This document shows, piece by piece, positions 24,032 to 31,092 of a stretch of DNA of 42,272 nucleotides. The notes beneath the pieces were generated by a model. It had not been told where the DNA came from and did no database searches. It worked only from the letters and a program-made list of their open reading frames with translations. The DNA comes from a virus: the IMG/VR virus record IMGVR_UViG_3300025117_000410, positions 1 to 42,272 of that record; one strand, 5' to 3'. The position numbers and the translations under genes are program-made. How positions within the stretch are numbered: the stretch's first letter is position 1; each line of letters begins with the position of its first letter.

Positions 24032-24193
24032 ATGGAGCAAATCAAAGAGTGTCCGTATTGTGGATCGGCGATAGCGGTAGTGTTTGAGAACATAGCGTAT
24101 AAAGAATTTGTTGGCTACGTAAAGTGCGATTGTGGCGCAACCGGTCCAGACGGACGGTCGGAAGAAGACGCCATCCTCCTCTGGTGGCGATAG
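24032..24193 (+). CDS. Lar-like restriction alleviation protein
   Basis: 53 residues. Two zinc-binding pairs, ECPYCGSA and KCDCGATGP, followed by EEDAILLWWR, match the short Lar family order CPxCG ... CxxCGAxGP ... EAIxxWN. Lar proteins of prophage Rac lessen type I restriction. Such phage zinc proteins often carry the name without proof. GGATGAG ribosome site. Confidence 0.75.
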   Translation: MEQIKECPYCGSAIAVVFENIAYKEFVGYVKCDCGATGPDGRSEEDAILLWWR

Positions 24194-24252
24194 ACATTGA
24201 TTGTCCCGTGCATGGACTAAACGCCAACACGAACGACAAGGCACAGCCATGA
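24184..24252 (+). CDS. Possible 22-residue coupled peptide
   Basis: A GTG at 24184 inside the end of the Lar-like gene opens a 22-residue frame (CPVHGLNANTNDK) whose TGA overlaps the next ATG (ATGA). The bridging layout fits the chain of overlapping genes here, but the peptide is very short. Confidence 0.3.
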   Translation: MAIDIDCPVHGLNANTNDKAQP

Positions 24253-24374
24253 TCCTATTCACCTGCATCGCTGGCGTGTTGTTGTTCGCAATTTATTTTG
24301 CAATCTGCTATGCGTTAGGTATGATTGCAGATACGATGACCGGCGTACCGATGGATACGCACAAGGAAGGATAA
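24249..24374 (+). CDS. Small membrane protein
   Basis: 41 residues with one hydrophobic helix (CIAGVLLFAIYFAICYALGM) and a polar tail. Part of a run of overlapping tiny genes. Function unknown. Confidence 0.55.
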   Translation: MILFTCIAGVLLFAIYFAICYALGMIADTMTGVPMDTHKEG

Positions 24375-24377
24375 GAG

Positions 24378-24542
24378 ATGGAAGACCAAGAAATAAAAGT
24401 TTTGCTAGATGACATTGCTAAAATTGTAGCGACGTTCATGGGTTTCAACAGTGTATATCATTATGTAGCACATTATACGGATAATGATGGTAAGCAATTT
24501 GAACTTACTCTTATATTCAAGCAAGTTGAGGATGAGCCATGA
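24378..24542 (+). CDS. Small acidic protein, unknown
   Basis: 54 residues, a helix followed by a beta pair (HYVAHYTDNDGKQFELTLIF). It follows an AAGGATAAGAG ribosome site and overlaps the next gene by ATGA. Confidence 0.55.
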   Translation: MEDQEIKVLLDDIAKIVATFMGFNSVYHYVAHYTDNDGKQFELTLIFKQVEDEP

Positions 24543-24712
24543 AAATTTGGATAGTGACACAACTTTGGAAGATAAACTACATCCGCCATCGCTGGTGTTG
24601 GGCTTATGCAGTCGGATGGGCGTTTGGTGGAGACGGAGGTTTTCTTATGCGAGTTGATCCGCAGTGTGACTACTGCGGCAATTGCAAGGATGCAGAAGAG
24701 GTGACGCCATGA
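24539..24712 (+). CDS. Small Trp/Cys-rich protein
   Basis: 57 residues. Trp-rich N-terminal half, GGDGGF turn, then CDYCGNC: three Cys in a CxxCxxC spacing that may bind a metal. ATGA overlaps at both ends. Confidence 0.5.
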   Translation: MKIWIVTQLWKINYIRHRWCWAYAVGWAFGGDGGFLMRVDPQCDYCGNCKDAEEVTP

Positions 24713-24924
24713 AAATCGAAACGGAAGATGAGTACAGGCAGGCGCTGAAACATAAAAACAAGCTTATGCCTAAATGGGAAAAACTGGATGCCAAGCTTGA
24801 TGTGATATGTCTTGCTATTCAAAGATACGAATTTGAACACCATACAATTCCAATGGACAAGCCTAGCCTGTGGACGCGGATCAAGTTTCGCCTCGGCCAG
24901 CGGTTCGGTTGGCTGGGATGGTAA
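24709..24924 (+). CDS. Small protein resembling the HigA N-terminal segment
   Basis: 71 residues from the ATG at 24709 (overlapping the previous stop). IETEDEYRQALKHKNKLM and AIQRYEFEHHTIP resemble the dimerisation segment of HigA-type antitoxins (I-teeeYe-Al ... I-xYExxHxPI), but there is no XRE HTH after it; the C-terminus is basic and aromatic (RLGQRFGWLGW). No toxin adjoins. Weak resemblance only. Confidence 0.55.
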   Translation: MKIETEDEYRQALKHKNKLMPKWEKLDAKLDVICLAIQRYEFEHHTIPMDKPSLWTRIKFRLGQRFGWLGW

Positions 24925-24936
24925 AGGAGCAAACCA

Positions 24937-25158
24937 ATGATCGACACAGAAGAAATACGCAAGGCAATAAACAACAAAGAGTATTGGAAGTACGCTAATG
25001 ATTTCGTTATTCTTCAGCTATGCAATGAAATTGATAGGTTGCGCGCAAGTACCAGCTTATCGTGGCCCGATACGTGGCCTGAGACATATCAGCAATGCAC
25101 TTGTGGCACTACGCAAGTTTGCCCGTTGCATCAAAACAGTTTGACCCCACCTTATTAG
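24937..25158 (+). CDS. Small Cys-containing protein, unknown
   Basis: 73 residues, a helical N-terminus and a tail with CTCGTTQVCPLH, which could bind a metal. GGAG ribosome site. Confidence 0.6.
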   Translation: MIDTEEIRKAINNKEYWKYANDFVILQLCNEIDRLRASTSLSWPDTWPETYQQCTCGTTQVCPLHQNSLTPPY

Positions 25159-25174
25159 AGAAAGGATAAAAGAG

Positions 25175-25411
25175 ATGAGTACAGAATGGACATTTGTTGA
25201 AGATGTATTACCACCGCCCGACGAAGATGTTGTGGTAACGGACGGAGACGAAGTGTCGCTTGCCAGGAGAACAGACAACGGTGAATGGGAGTTCGTTTAT
25301 CCTGACGATGTATTGACGTTCGCGCCAATATTTGCTTGGTTCAGGATACCGATATTGCCTAACAACATGGACTACATCGTATGGAAAGATAAAAGATACG
25401 GACATCGATAA
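25175..25411 (+). CDS. DUF551-like small protein
   Basis: 78 residues. WTFVEDVLPPPDEDVVVTDGDE, a central GEWEFV strand, and IFAWFRIPILP fit the short DUF551 pattern W-V-LP-V ... W-P-P common in phages. Function unknown. AAAGGATAAAAGAG ribosome site. Confidence 0.65.
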   Translation: MSTEWTFVEDVLPPPDEDVVVTDGDEVSLARRTDNGEWEFVYPDDVLTFAPIFAWFRIPILPNNMDYIVWKDKRYGHR

Positions 25412-25412
25412 C

Positions 25413-25652
25413 ATGGACAACAAACTGGAGTACACAACAGTTGGCGAGCTGATTGACAAGCTCTCAAAGTTTGATCGTGACCTGCCGGTTGCCACATGTG
25501 ATGCGCTACCGACACGGATAGACGTTAGACGAGAGAGGCTTGGTGTAAACTCTGGCGAGTATAGATGGACAGCTCGGGAAGATGACATTCTTGATGATCC
25601 AGTTTTTTGGAAAGAATATACAAACATAATAGATTGCGTGGTTATTTGCTGA
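25413..25652 (+). CDS. Conserved small phage protein, unknown
   Basis: 79 residues from the ATG at 25413. The opening YTTVGELIDKLSKFDRDLPVA matches short phage proteins that begin with a helical GELIxxLxxFDxxLPV block. Acidic C-terminus. The ribosome site is poor, and coupling to the previous gene is likely. Confidence 0.6.
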   Translation: MDNKLEYTTVGELIDKLSKFDRDLPVATCDALPTRIDVRRERLGVNSGEYRWTAREDDILDDPVFWKEYTNIIDCVVIC

Positions 25653-25659
25653 ACTGGAT

Positions 25660-25688
25660 GTTAGGTTAATCCTAACGTGTGGTACACA
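25660..25688. promoter_or_regulatory. Adjoining inverted repeats
   Basis: GTTAGG-TTAAT-CCTAAC (25660-25676) then TGTG-GTA-CACA (25678-25688) in a 76-base gap. They could form a hairpin in the message or be operators. No clear promoter. Confidence 0.35.
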
Positions 25689-25728
25689 TGACGCCGCTAT
25701 CATGCGCAAAGAATAGGAGAATTAATAC

Positions 25729-25932
25729 ATGACAGTCACAACTAGAAAAAATTGCTATTGCTATACCTGCGACAAATATTTCCACTATCTTGGCATCAAT
25801 CGTCACCGCTCCATGCACAGAGACAGGAAAGAGGATTGCATCATCATGTACACACATGGAGATACAAAGACATTTAGATTTTCTAAGTTACAAGTTGCAT
25901 CCAATGACGAAGTAGAAAGAAGGTTTATATGA
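25729..25932 (+). CDS. Small C2H2-like zinc protein
   Basis: 67 residues. CYTCDKYFHYLGINRHRSMHRDRKEDC holds CxxC followed by paired His in a C2H2-like spacing, a form often seen in phage early genes. GGAG ribosome site. Probable nucleic-acid binding. Confidence 0.7.
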   Translation: MTVTTRKNCYCYTCDKYFHYLGINRHRSMHRDRKEDCIIMYTHGDTKTFRFSKLQVASNDEVERRFI

Positions 25933-26090
25933 AAGTTATAAAAATTATTACAGTGATATTTATAACTTTCATATACATATTGGCATTATGGGCAGCTGTA
26001 ATTATTGAAAAGGCCCCGCATATTGTTGCACTGGGTGTTCTAACAGCAATTTTAATTCTCACTATTCAATCTATTATCGAAAGTATGTAA
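25929..26090 (+). CDS. Small two-helix membrane protein
   Basis: 53 residues, almost wholly hydrophobic with two helices separated at EKAPH. ATGA overlap with the zinc protein. Function unknown. Confidence 0.6.
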   Translation: MKVIKIITVIFITFIYILALWAAVIIEKAPHIVALGVLTAILILTIQSIIESM

Positions 26091-26117
26091 GACTAAATCA
26101 GTCACAAAGTTGCATCC

Positions 26118-26167
26118 TGTGTCACGTAGTCATCACAATGCGACACTTGCGTGACACAAACTATACT
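26118..26167 (+). promoter_or_regulatory. Promoter with 9-bp inverted-repeat operator
   Basis: TGTGTCACG (26118-26126) and CGTGACACA (26150-26158) are perfect inverted copies 23 bases apart. A promoter GCGACA (26140-26145), 16-bp spacer, TATACT (26162-26167) has one arm in its spacer. The CGTGACAC word also occurs three times at 17040-17083. Confidence 0.6.
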
Positions 26168-26210
26168 GCGATAGTACCCGCACAAGAGATTAGCGAATGA
26201 AAGGATTGAC

Positions 26211-26477
26211 ATGGTAATAATTGACCACGATATGTACTGTAACAACTGCAAGAAGATAACCAGCCACATTGTTACTATGATGACAATGCGCACACTTGAT
26301 GGCACAACTACTGAATGCGTGGAATGTGGATTGTACACGGCACGCTTAGATAGCATACCAGACTACAAGAAGATACTGAAATCATCAGATGTTCCAGACG
26401 AATGGAAAGCGGTTGACGATATGCTTCCTGGTATCGTTGGCGAAATCGGTTCGCTAAAAATTATACACAGCGAATGA
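26211..26477 (+). CDS. Zinc-ribbon protein
   Basis: 88 residues. YCNNCKKITSH and ECVECGLYTAR form a CxxC/CxxC zinc ribbon in the first half. An acidic helical C-terminal half follows. AAAGGA ribosome site, behind the CGTGACAC-controlled promoter. Nucleic-acid or protein binding is likely. Confidence 0.7.
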   Translation: MVIIDHDMYCNNCKKITSHIVTMMTMRTLDGTTTECVECGLYTARLDSIPDYKKILKSSDVPDEWKAVDDMLPGIVGEIGSLKIIHSE

Positions 26478-26488
26478 AAGGACAAGCC

Positions 26489-26635
26489 ATGAAGAAACTG
26501 ATCGCACTAATCGTTATTATCCTGTGCCTGCTGCATACCATTCCGGCAATGGCAGTGGCAAGCGACGAAGGACCAAGGATGTTCACCATCTACCTGCCAC
26601 TGGTGGAAGCAAGGTATAGACTCGATGTTGACTAA
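26489..26635 (+). CDS. Small secreted peptide with YLPLV motif
   Basis: 48 residues. MKKLIALIVIILCLLHTIP and AMAVA form a clean signal peptide. The mature end reads FTIYLPLVEARYRL. An YLPLV block soon after the signal peptide is frequent in exported Chloroflexota proteins, a hint to the host. Function unknown. Confidence 0.65.
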   Translation: MKKLIALIVIILCLLHTIPAMAVASDEGPRMFTIYLPLVEARYRLDVD

Positions 26636-26639
26636 CCTG

Positions 26640-26708
26640 ATGGAAATAATCTATATGGTTGCGCTGGTGGCAGCCTGCGTGCTGATGGCATTACCACAAA
26701 AGGATTGA
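26640..26708 (+). CDS. Possible 22-residue membrane peptide
   Basis: ATG at 26640 opens a 22-residue hydrophobic frame (YMVALVAACVLMALP) that ends on the -35 of the next promoter. It lacks a clear ribosome site, so it is tentative. Confidence 0.25.
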   Translation: MEIIYMVALVAACVLMALPQKD

Positions 26709-26733
26709 CACGGCGCATGGATTGTGGTAAGAT
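26705..26733 (+). promoter_or_regulatory. Promoter for the replication initiator
   Basis: TTGACA (26705-26710), 17-bp spacer, TAAGAT (26728-26733). The expected start is near 26740, just at the first arm of the structured leader. Confidence 0.75.
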
Positions 26734-26737
26734 AGAT

Positions 26738-26836
26738 GTGCTTAGGTTAGTTTGTGAATGATCGGAGGCAATCGCCCGCTTCTCTACTAACTAGCCTAAG
26801 CACCTAGCCGATCAAGTAGAAAGCGGGCGAATGCTT
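26738..26836 (+). ncRNA. Structured 5' leader with crossing helices (pseudoknot)
   Basis: Three pairings cross one another. A: GTGCTTAG (26738-26745) with CTAAGCAC (26796-26803), extended by GTTAGT (26746-26751) with ACTAAC (26786-26791). B: TGATCGG (26759-26765) with CCGATCA (26808-26814). C: TCGCCCGCTT (26772-26781) with AAGCGGGCGA (26821-26830), extended by TCTACT/AGTAGA inside and short GGCA/TGCT outside. Order A-B-C-A'-B'-C'. The loop of hairpin C is thus complementary to the 5' end of the message. The ribosome site AAGGAGG (26838-26844) begins two bases after helix C. It is a switch or a replication-linked structure. Confidence 0.75.
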
Positions 26837-26847
26837 TAAGGAGGCTT

Positions 26848-27900
26848 ATGGCATCCAGAAGAATGATAGCAAGTGACATCTTTGAAGATGAGTTTGTAGG
26901 TAACTTGTCTTACTTCGAAAGACTACTTTGGATAGGTATGATTACATCGGTGGCAGACGATCAAGGCAGACTTATGGATAATCCTGCTCTAATAAGAGCT
27001 AAAGTATTCCTGTTCGATAATGTTTCCGATAAAGAAGTAGAAGCTGCACTACACAAACTGAACGTAGCCAACAAGATAGTGCGCTATGTAGACGGCACAA
27101 AGAAACTGATACAAATTATTAAATGGTGGAAGTATCAATCGCCATCTTGGTCAAATCCTTCAAAGCATATTGCGCCAAAAGGATGGATTGACCGCGCAAA
27201 GTATCACGCACAAGGAAATAAGATACTAACTTTCAATTGGGATAAGGATGGTGGCTATATAGATGACTATGTAGCAGGCTATGTACCTAAACTAGATAGT
27301 GCTATAGATGAGAAGAGAGAAGAAGAGATAAGACAAGATGAGAATAGACAAGATGAAGAGGAAGAAGAAGTAAGTAATGAACCGTTCCGAATCCTGTTCG
27401 ATGCGTTCCTGGAAGCGTCCGGCATTAGCGAGCTTATGTTGGTAGGACACAAAGCAGTCGATGAGATTACAGGCAAGTGGATACCAAGTGGCGTCACGCC
27501 AGATGAAGTCAAAGGCGCGGTCAAAGCATTGCAAGACAAAGGCTACAACATTACAGGACCGTGGTCAGTGACCAACACGATCAACATGATACGCAGTGGC
27601 AAGAAAGGTAGCGCCAACAAACCACTATCTGAGCGGTACAAACTACCTGACGATTATGACGATGAGGAGGAGTACGAGGACGATGACGAACCCGAAGTGG
27701 ACACCAAGTGGACTACGTTCCTTGAACAACACGTGAAGGATATTCGCTGGCGTAACCTGCTGGTGTACGGTGGTCACGATAGCGATGGCAAGGTGGTGAT
27801 ACACGTTCCCGAGAAGGAACTACCTGAGGCGAAGTCACGCTTTGGCAGCACGCTTGGCAGATACTATCTTGATGGCGTGGTGTTGGCAGGTGTCACATGA
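26848..27900 (+). CDS. DnaD-like replication initiator / helicase-loader protein
   Basis: 350 residues. The N-terminal ~130 residues form a winged-helix of the phage replisome-organiser type: FVGNLSYFERLLWIGMITSVADDQGR, then DKEVEAALHKLNVANKIVRYV and a basic IIKWWKYQSPSW segment. A Glu-rich linker follows (residues 155-180), then a second helical domain near residues 185-255 and an acidic stretch DDEEEYEDDDEPEVD. The C-terminal ~65 residues are a separate beta domain. It probably opens the origin and recruits the host helicase, as no phage polymerase or helicase is present. AAGGAGG precedes the ATG. Confidence 0.8.
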   Translation: MASRRMIASDIFEDEFVGNLSYFERLLWIGMITSVADDQGRLMDNPALIRAKVFLFDNVSDKEVEAALHKLNVANKIVRYVDGTKKLIQIIKWWKYQSPSWSNPSKHIAPKGWIDRAKYHAQGNKILTFNWDKDGGYIDDYVAGYVPKLDSAIDEKREEEIRQDENRQDEEEEEVSNEPFRILFDAFLEASGISELMLVGHKAVDEITGKWIPSGVTPDEVKGAVKALQDKGYNITGPWSVTNTINMIRSGKKGSANKPLSERYKLPDDYDDEEEYEDDDEPEVDTKWTTFLEQHVKDIRWRNLLVYGGHDSDGKVVIHVPEKELPEAKSRFGSTLGRYYLDGVVLAGVT

Positions 27901-28112
27901 AGTGCAAGGTAGCGCAACGATTGGCAATGAAGTGGTACGCCACATCGGATGACAGCGACAAGCAGGCGTACATCGAACACCGCAAGAAGTGTGCAGATTG
28001 CAGGCTGATGATGCACAAGGCAAACAAGATGGCAGCATTCATAACTTACAACGAGGAGGCATGGAATGTCGTACTACAAGAGGCTGAGGAAGATGATAAG
28101 GCAAGAGCGTGA
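27897..28112 (+). CDS. Small zinc protein with HxxxCxxC
   Basis: 71 residues, ATGA overlap with the initiator gene. AYIEHRKKCADCRLMMHK contains HxxxCxxC, the zinc motif of anti-sigma factors (ZAS). The rest is helical and the tail is acidic. Anti-sigma function is inference from this short motif; other zinc proteins share it. Confidence 0.65.
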   Translation: MKCKVAQRLAMKWYATSDDSDKQAYIEHRKKCADCRLMMHKANKMAAFITYNEEAWNVVLQEAEEDDKARA

Positions 28113-28239
28113 AGGCGAACTGATTGTGTACCACTGTCCGCGTTGCATGGCAATGCGATTGCATCACAGACGCACAGGCGCTGGCATGGAATACCTGACC
28201 TGCTTGTATTGCAATACAATCTTGGAGTTTGTGCTGTGA
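28066..28239 (+). CDS. Small zinc-ribbon protein
   Basis: 57 residues from the ATG at 28066, with GAGGAGG upstream. A basic N-terminus (YYKRLRKMIRQ), then HCPRCMAMRLHH and CLYCNTILEF, a compact zinc ribbon. It overlaps both neighbours. Confidence 0.6.
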   Translation: MSYYKRLRKMIRQEREGELIVYHCPRCMAMRLHHRRTGAGMEYLTCLYCNTILEFVL

Positions 28240-28628
28240 AGATAAACACATGTGCAATCTGCGGAAAAGAATACGACATGCACATGTCGGACGGAAGAAA
28301 GATAATCGGCATACGTCCACGGTATTGCAGTGATGCGTGTCGACGCAAAGGAAAGAGCCAGAAGGAACTAGAACGCCAGGCTAAACAAAAAGGTGCGCCA
28401 CGAGAGGCGGTGCAAATACAAACACAAAGCTATGATAAAACCAGGACGAACACATACTACATGCAATATTACATGGGTCCATTGGCAGGCTTGCAGTGCT
28501 TCGGCTGTCCGTTCATCGGAGAAGAATGCAGGAACATGATATACCCGATGTGCAGACCCATGAACCCAAGGCACAACGAATACCTACGCGTTGTGCGTGA
28601 ATGCCAGGACAGATACTATTTTGTCTAG
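28236..28628 (+). CDS. Double Cys-cluster protein
   Basis: 130 residues from a GTG at 28236 that overlaps the previous stop (GTGA). The N-terminal zinc finger is CAICGKEY with YCSDACRRKG, common in phage proteins. The C-terminal cluster CFGCPFIGEECRN ... YPMC has four Cys in CxxCx6Cx8C spacing, which could hold a second zinc or an iron-sulphur cluster. A basic linker lies between. Function unknown. Confidence 0.65.
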   Translation: MKINTCAICGKEYDMHMSDGRKIIGIRPRYCSDACRRKGKSQKELERQAKQKGAPREAVQIQTQSYDKTRTNTYYMQYYMGPLAGLQCFGCPFIGEECRNMIYPMCRPMNPRHNEYLRVVRECQDRYYFV

Positions 28629-28641
28629 GCAAGGAGTTGAG

Positions 28642-28959
28642 ATGAGTCATCTTGAAGATACATTAGCCTACCACTTGAAAGCACTAGGCGCACCAGAACC
28701 AGAACGCGAATACAAGTTCCATCCATCGCGCAAGTGGCGGTTCGACTTTGCTTATCCTGATGATATGTTAGGTATCGAGTGCGAAGGTGGAGTGTATTCA
28801 AGAGGCAGGCATGTTCGAGGTGAAGGATACGAAGGCGACCTTGACAAGTACAATGCCGCATCACTGTTAGGCTGGCGTATTCTAAGATACACAGCCAAGA
28901 AGATTGAGAGTGGTGAGGCGGCGCAAGAGATTATAGACGCAAGAAAGGTGAAAGTGTAG
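28642..28959 (+). CDS. PDDEXK-type endonuclease (possible junction resolvase)
   Basis: 105 residues from the ATG at 28642, after AAGGAG. REYKFHPSRKWRFDFAYPDD supplies the acidic Asp, IECEGGVYSRGRH supplies ExE-type residues, and DKYNAASLLGWRILRY is the conserved helix and strand. This matches a widespread phage nuclease group of VRR-NUC/DUF559 style. With RecT it could process recombination intermediates. Confidence 0.8.
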   Translation: MSHLEDTLAYHLKALGAPEPEREYKFHPSRKWRFDFAYPDDMLGIECEGGVYSRGRHVRGEGYEGDLDKYNAASLLGWRILRYTAKKIESGEAAQEIIDARKVKV

Positions 28960-28960
28960 G

Positions 28961-29212
28961 ATGGATGAAAACAAGATTACAGTGTTAGCAATCGCATTCA
29001 TAGCGATGGCAGTGATTGCACTAATCGAAGCATACATAGTCAGAGATTACAAATTCAAGTTTCTAGATATGAGCTATCAGATTAGATTGCTTGAACGCGA
29101 ACTTAAGAACTACAGGAATCCTGACGCTATAAGAAAGGAAATGGAAGAGATAGAAAAAATGATTATAGATTCTCTTAGAGAGGTTTACGGAAATGGAGAC
29201 GACGATGGATGA
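28961..29212 (+). CDS. Membrane-anchored coiled-coil protein (i-spanin-like)
   Basis: 83 residues. One N-terminal membrane helix (VLAIAFIAMAVIALIEAYIV) followed by a charged coiled coil to the end. This is the outline of Rz-type i-spanins, and lysis genes follow. No o-spanin lipoprotein was seen. Confidence 0.55.
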   Translation: MDENKITVLAIAFIAMAVIALIEAYIVRDYKFKFLDMSYQIRLLERELKNYRNPDAIRKEMEEIEKMIIDSLREVYGNGDDDG

Positions 29213-29462
29213 CTTCATCGAACTGCCACACCCGATGGACACCTACGCCTTGACGACCAAGGCGCTGAACATCTACGATGCGCCAAGACTAGGCTCTAAG
29301 ATGATAGGCGTAGTGCCTGATATAACGCGTGTGCCAGTGGTCGGCTTCAAGATTTCGCAGGAAGCTGGCAAGATATTCATGAGCATAGGCGGGTATCCTG
29401 AGCAGTGGATTACAGCCTATCACAACGGCAAGATGAATGTTCGATATTTGATAGGAGAGTGA
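29205..29462 (+). CDS. SH3b-like domain protein
   Basis: 85 residues from the ATG at 29205 (GGAGA 6 bases upstream; 29193 is an alternative). TTKALNIYDAPRLGSKMIGVV and YPEQWITAYHNGKMNVRYL match a bacterial SH3 fold (xLNvRxxPxxxSkxIG ... W). Probably a wall-binding partner of the lysozyme two genes on. Confidence 0.65.
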   Translation: MDDFIELPHPMDTYALTTKALNIYDAPRLGSKMIGVVPDITRVPVVGFKISQEAGKIFMSIGGYPEQWITAYHNGKMNVRYLIGE

Positions 29463-29465
29463 CGA

Positions 29466-29654
29466 ATGAGTACTGACAAAATAATTTATAAAGGTGCGAA
29501 TTTTGCTGACATGCTGACAATATTATTCATCTACCTGAAGATGACAGGGCAGATAGATTGGTCGTGGTGGTTAGTTCTTTTGCCATTATGGCTACCGGCT
29601 TTCATAAATGCTTTTGTTGAAGCTATTAAAAACCACAAGGAGCGTGACGAATGA
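29466..29654 (+). CDS. Small membrane protein, possible holin-like
   Basis: 62 residues with LTILFIYLKMTGQIDWSWWLVLLPLWLPAFIN split over residues 17-48. The WSWWLVLLPLW pattern occurs in small phage membrane proteins (transmembrane Fragile-X-F group). ATGA overlap with the lysozyme gene. Confidence 0.6.
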   Translation: MSTDKIIYKGANFADMLTILFIYLKMTGQIDWSWWLVLLPLWLPAFINAFVEAIKNHKERDE

Positions 29655-30364
29655 CAGAAACATTATTAGGAGTAGACGTATCACATTGGCAAGGCGTCAT
29701 GGATTGGCGCAAGGCAAAGAACGCAGGCGTTCAGTTCGCATTCATCAAGGCAACAGAAGGATCAACCTACACTGATCCACAATTCATGGCTAATGTGAAT
29801 GGATGCAAGATGCAAGATATACCTTATGCAATCTACCACTTCTGGCGTCCATTAGTTTCACCAGAAAATCAGTTCACAAATATTAGCAAGGCATATCATC
29901 AGGCGTATAAACAACCAATCGTACTTGACGTTGAGGATACTGCTGGACTGACACCAAAACAGAACATGCAATCACTGGCTATGTTGGTGCAATTGGTTAT
30001 AGAAAATACAGGCAAACTTCCAACCATCTACACAAGCAAAGAGAAGTGGAACAGAATTGATCCATACCATAGGTGGGAGGAACTGCCATTATGGGTTGCT
30101 AACTATGGCGTAGACGAACCAGCGTTACCGCGTGATTGGAAGTATTGGTTTGCATGGCAGTACACTAGCACAGGCGATGGCGCAAAGTATGGTGCGCAAT
30201 CCAAGTTCATTGACCTGAACTACGTCAAGCCTGCATACCTGGTCGTCTACGGCATCGGACAAGCGCAGCCTGAACCACAGCCACAGCCACAGCCTGCAAT
30301 GCCTGAGATACTAAACGAGATTATTATAAACGGCGTCAAGTATACGGGAGAGATGAAGCGATGA
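29651..30364 (+). CDS. GH25 lysozyme (endolysin)
   Basis: 237 residues. Begins GVDVSHWQGVMDW (first catalytic-site Asp), AFIKATEGSTYTDP, AIYHFWRP, and the catalytic LDVEDTAG near residue 97: the GH25 muramidase order. A (QPEP)n linker leads to a short tail EILNEIIINGVKYTG. It cuts the glycan of peptidoglycan to free progeny. It is encoded in the rightward unit, not with the holin-like gene on the other strand. Confidence 0.95.
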   Translation: MTETLLGVDVSHWQGVMDWRKAKNAGVQFAFIKATEGSTYTDPQFMANVNGCKMQDIPYAIYHFWRPLVSPENQFTNISKAYHQAYKQPIVLDVEDTAGLTPKQNMQSLAMLVQLVIENTGKLPTIYTSKEKWNRIDPYHRWEELPLWVANYGVDEPALPRDWKYWFAWQYTSTGDGAKYGAQSKFIDLNYVKPAYLVVYGIGQAQPEPQPQPQPAMPEILNEIIINGVKYTGEMKR

Positions 30365-30576
30365 GATGGCAGAACGTATCAAGAGAAGAACTAGAAGTAA
30401 TTGCATCAAGGTTCTATGATGCACTAGACAAAATATCCTGCAAGCCTGCAAAGGATGGCGACTACGAAGGCGCGTATTGGGACATCGTGCTTGAAGCAGA
30501 CGCCGCATTATATCCAGATGAATATTCACGAAAGGGAAACGAAGATGGCATGGGTAAGAAGAATCAAGATAGTTGA
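30361..30576 (+). CDS. Small acidic protein, unknown
   Basis: 71 residues, ATGA overlap with the lysozyme gene; helical, with acidic DYEGAYWDIVLEADAA. It overlaps the next gene by 32 bases. No family recognised. Confidence 0.6.
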   Translation: MRWQNVSREELEVIASRFYDALDKISCKPAKDGDYEGAYWDIVLEADAALYPDEYSRKGNEDGMGKKNQDS

Positions 30577-30748
30577 TGCTGATGAACTGACCAGCAAAAT
30601 GAATAAGATTATGCAGTCGTGGGATGATACAGGCGTTGATAACGTAGCCTACGCATTCACCGAACTTGCGCAGGAGATTGGACTGCCACCTGACCAGGTG
30701 CTAACAGAGAGACAGTATAAACTACTGAAGAAGCAAGGCATGATATGA
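30545..30748 (+). CDS. Small helical protein, unknown
   Basis: 67 residues from the ATG at 30545 (AAAGGG upstream). WVRRIKIVDADELTSKMNKIM. No family recognised. Confidence 0.6.
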   Translation: MAWVRRIKIVDADELTSKMNKIMQSWDDTGVDNVAYAFTELAQEIGLPPDQVLTERQYKLLKKQGMI

Positions 30749-30936
30749 AAACTCGTGACGCCGTGAAGATTGCCGTTGAGATTATGGAAGCAGAACTGAA
30801 TAAAGTTGCCGTTGATATTAATATCGTCAGGTTTTCAGGCACAGGAGAGGCTTATATCCTGAAGTTGCAAGACCGTTACGATGAAATAGCAGACGCGATC
30901 AAGACGTTGCAGGAATTACCGGAGGCAGTGCTATGA
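30745..30936 (+). CDS. Small helical protein, unknown
   Basis: 63 residues, two predicted helices. ATGA overlaps on both sides. No family recognised. Confidence 0.6.
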   Translation: MKTRDAVKIAVEIMEAELNKVAVDINIVRFSGTGEAYILKLQDRYDEIADAIKTLQELPEAVL

Positions 30937-31040
30937 CCTATAGCGACTGGTACAGGATACAGCTTCGCTACAGCGACACGATACTAAAGTGGTCGTGGAA
31001 GCGTATGCTTTACATGACACAAGAAGTGTGGCACAGATAA
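30933..31040 (+). CDS. Last small gene of the rightward unit
   Basis: 35 residues, basic and Trp/Tyr-rich. ATGA overlap with the previous gene. It ends before the terminator hairpin. Confidence 0.5.
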   Translation: MTYSDWYRIQLRYSDTILKWSWKRMLYMTQEVWHR

Positions 31041-31092
31041 TCAGGATCGCTTAGCCTTCTTCCTGACACACCTCAGCACCCACCTACGAACA

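Noticed and set aside
24709-24924. Full HigA antitoxin of a toxin-antitoxin pair
   Set aside because: Only the N-terminal segment resembles HigA; no HTH follows and no toxin gene adjoins.
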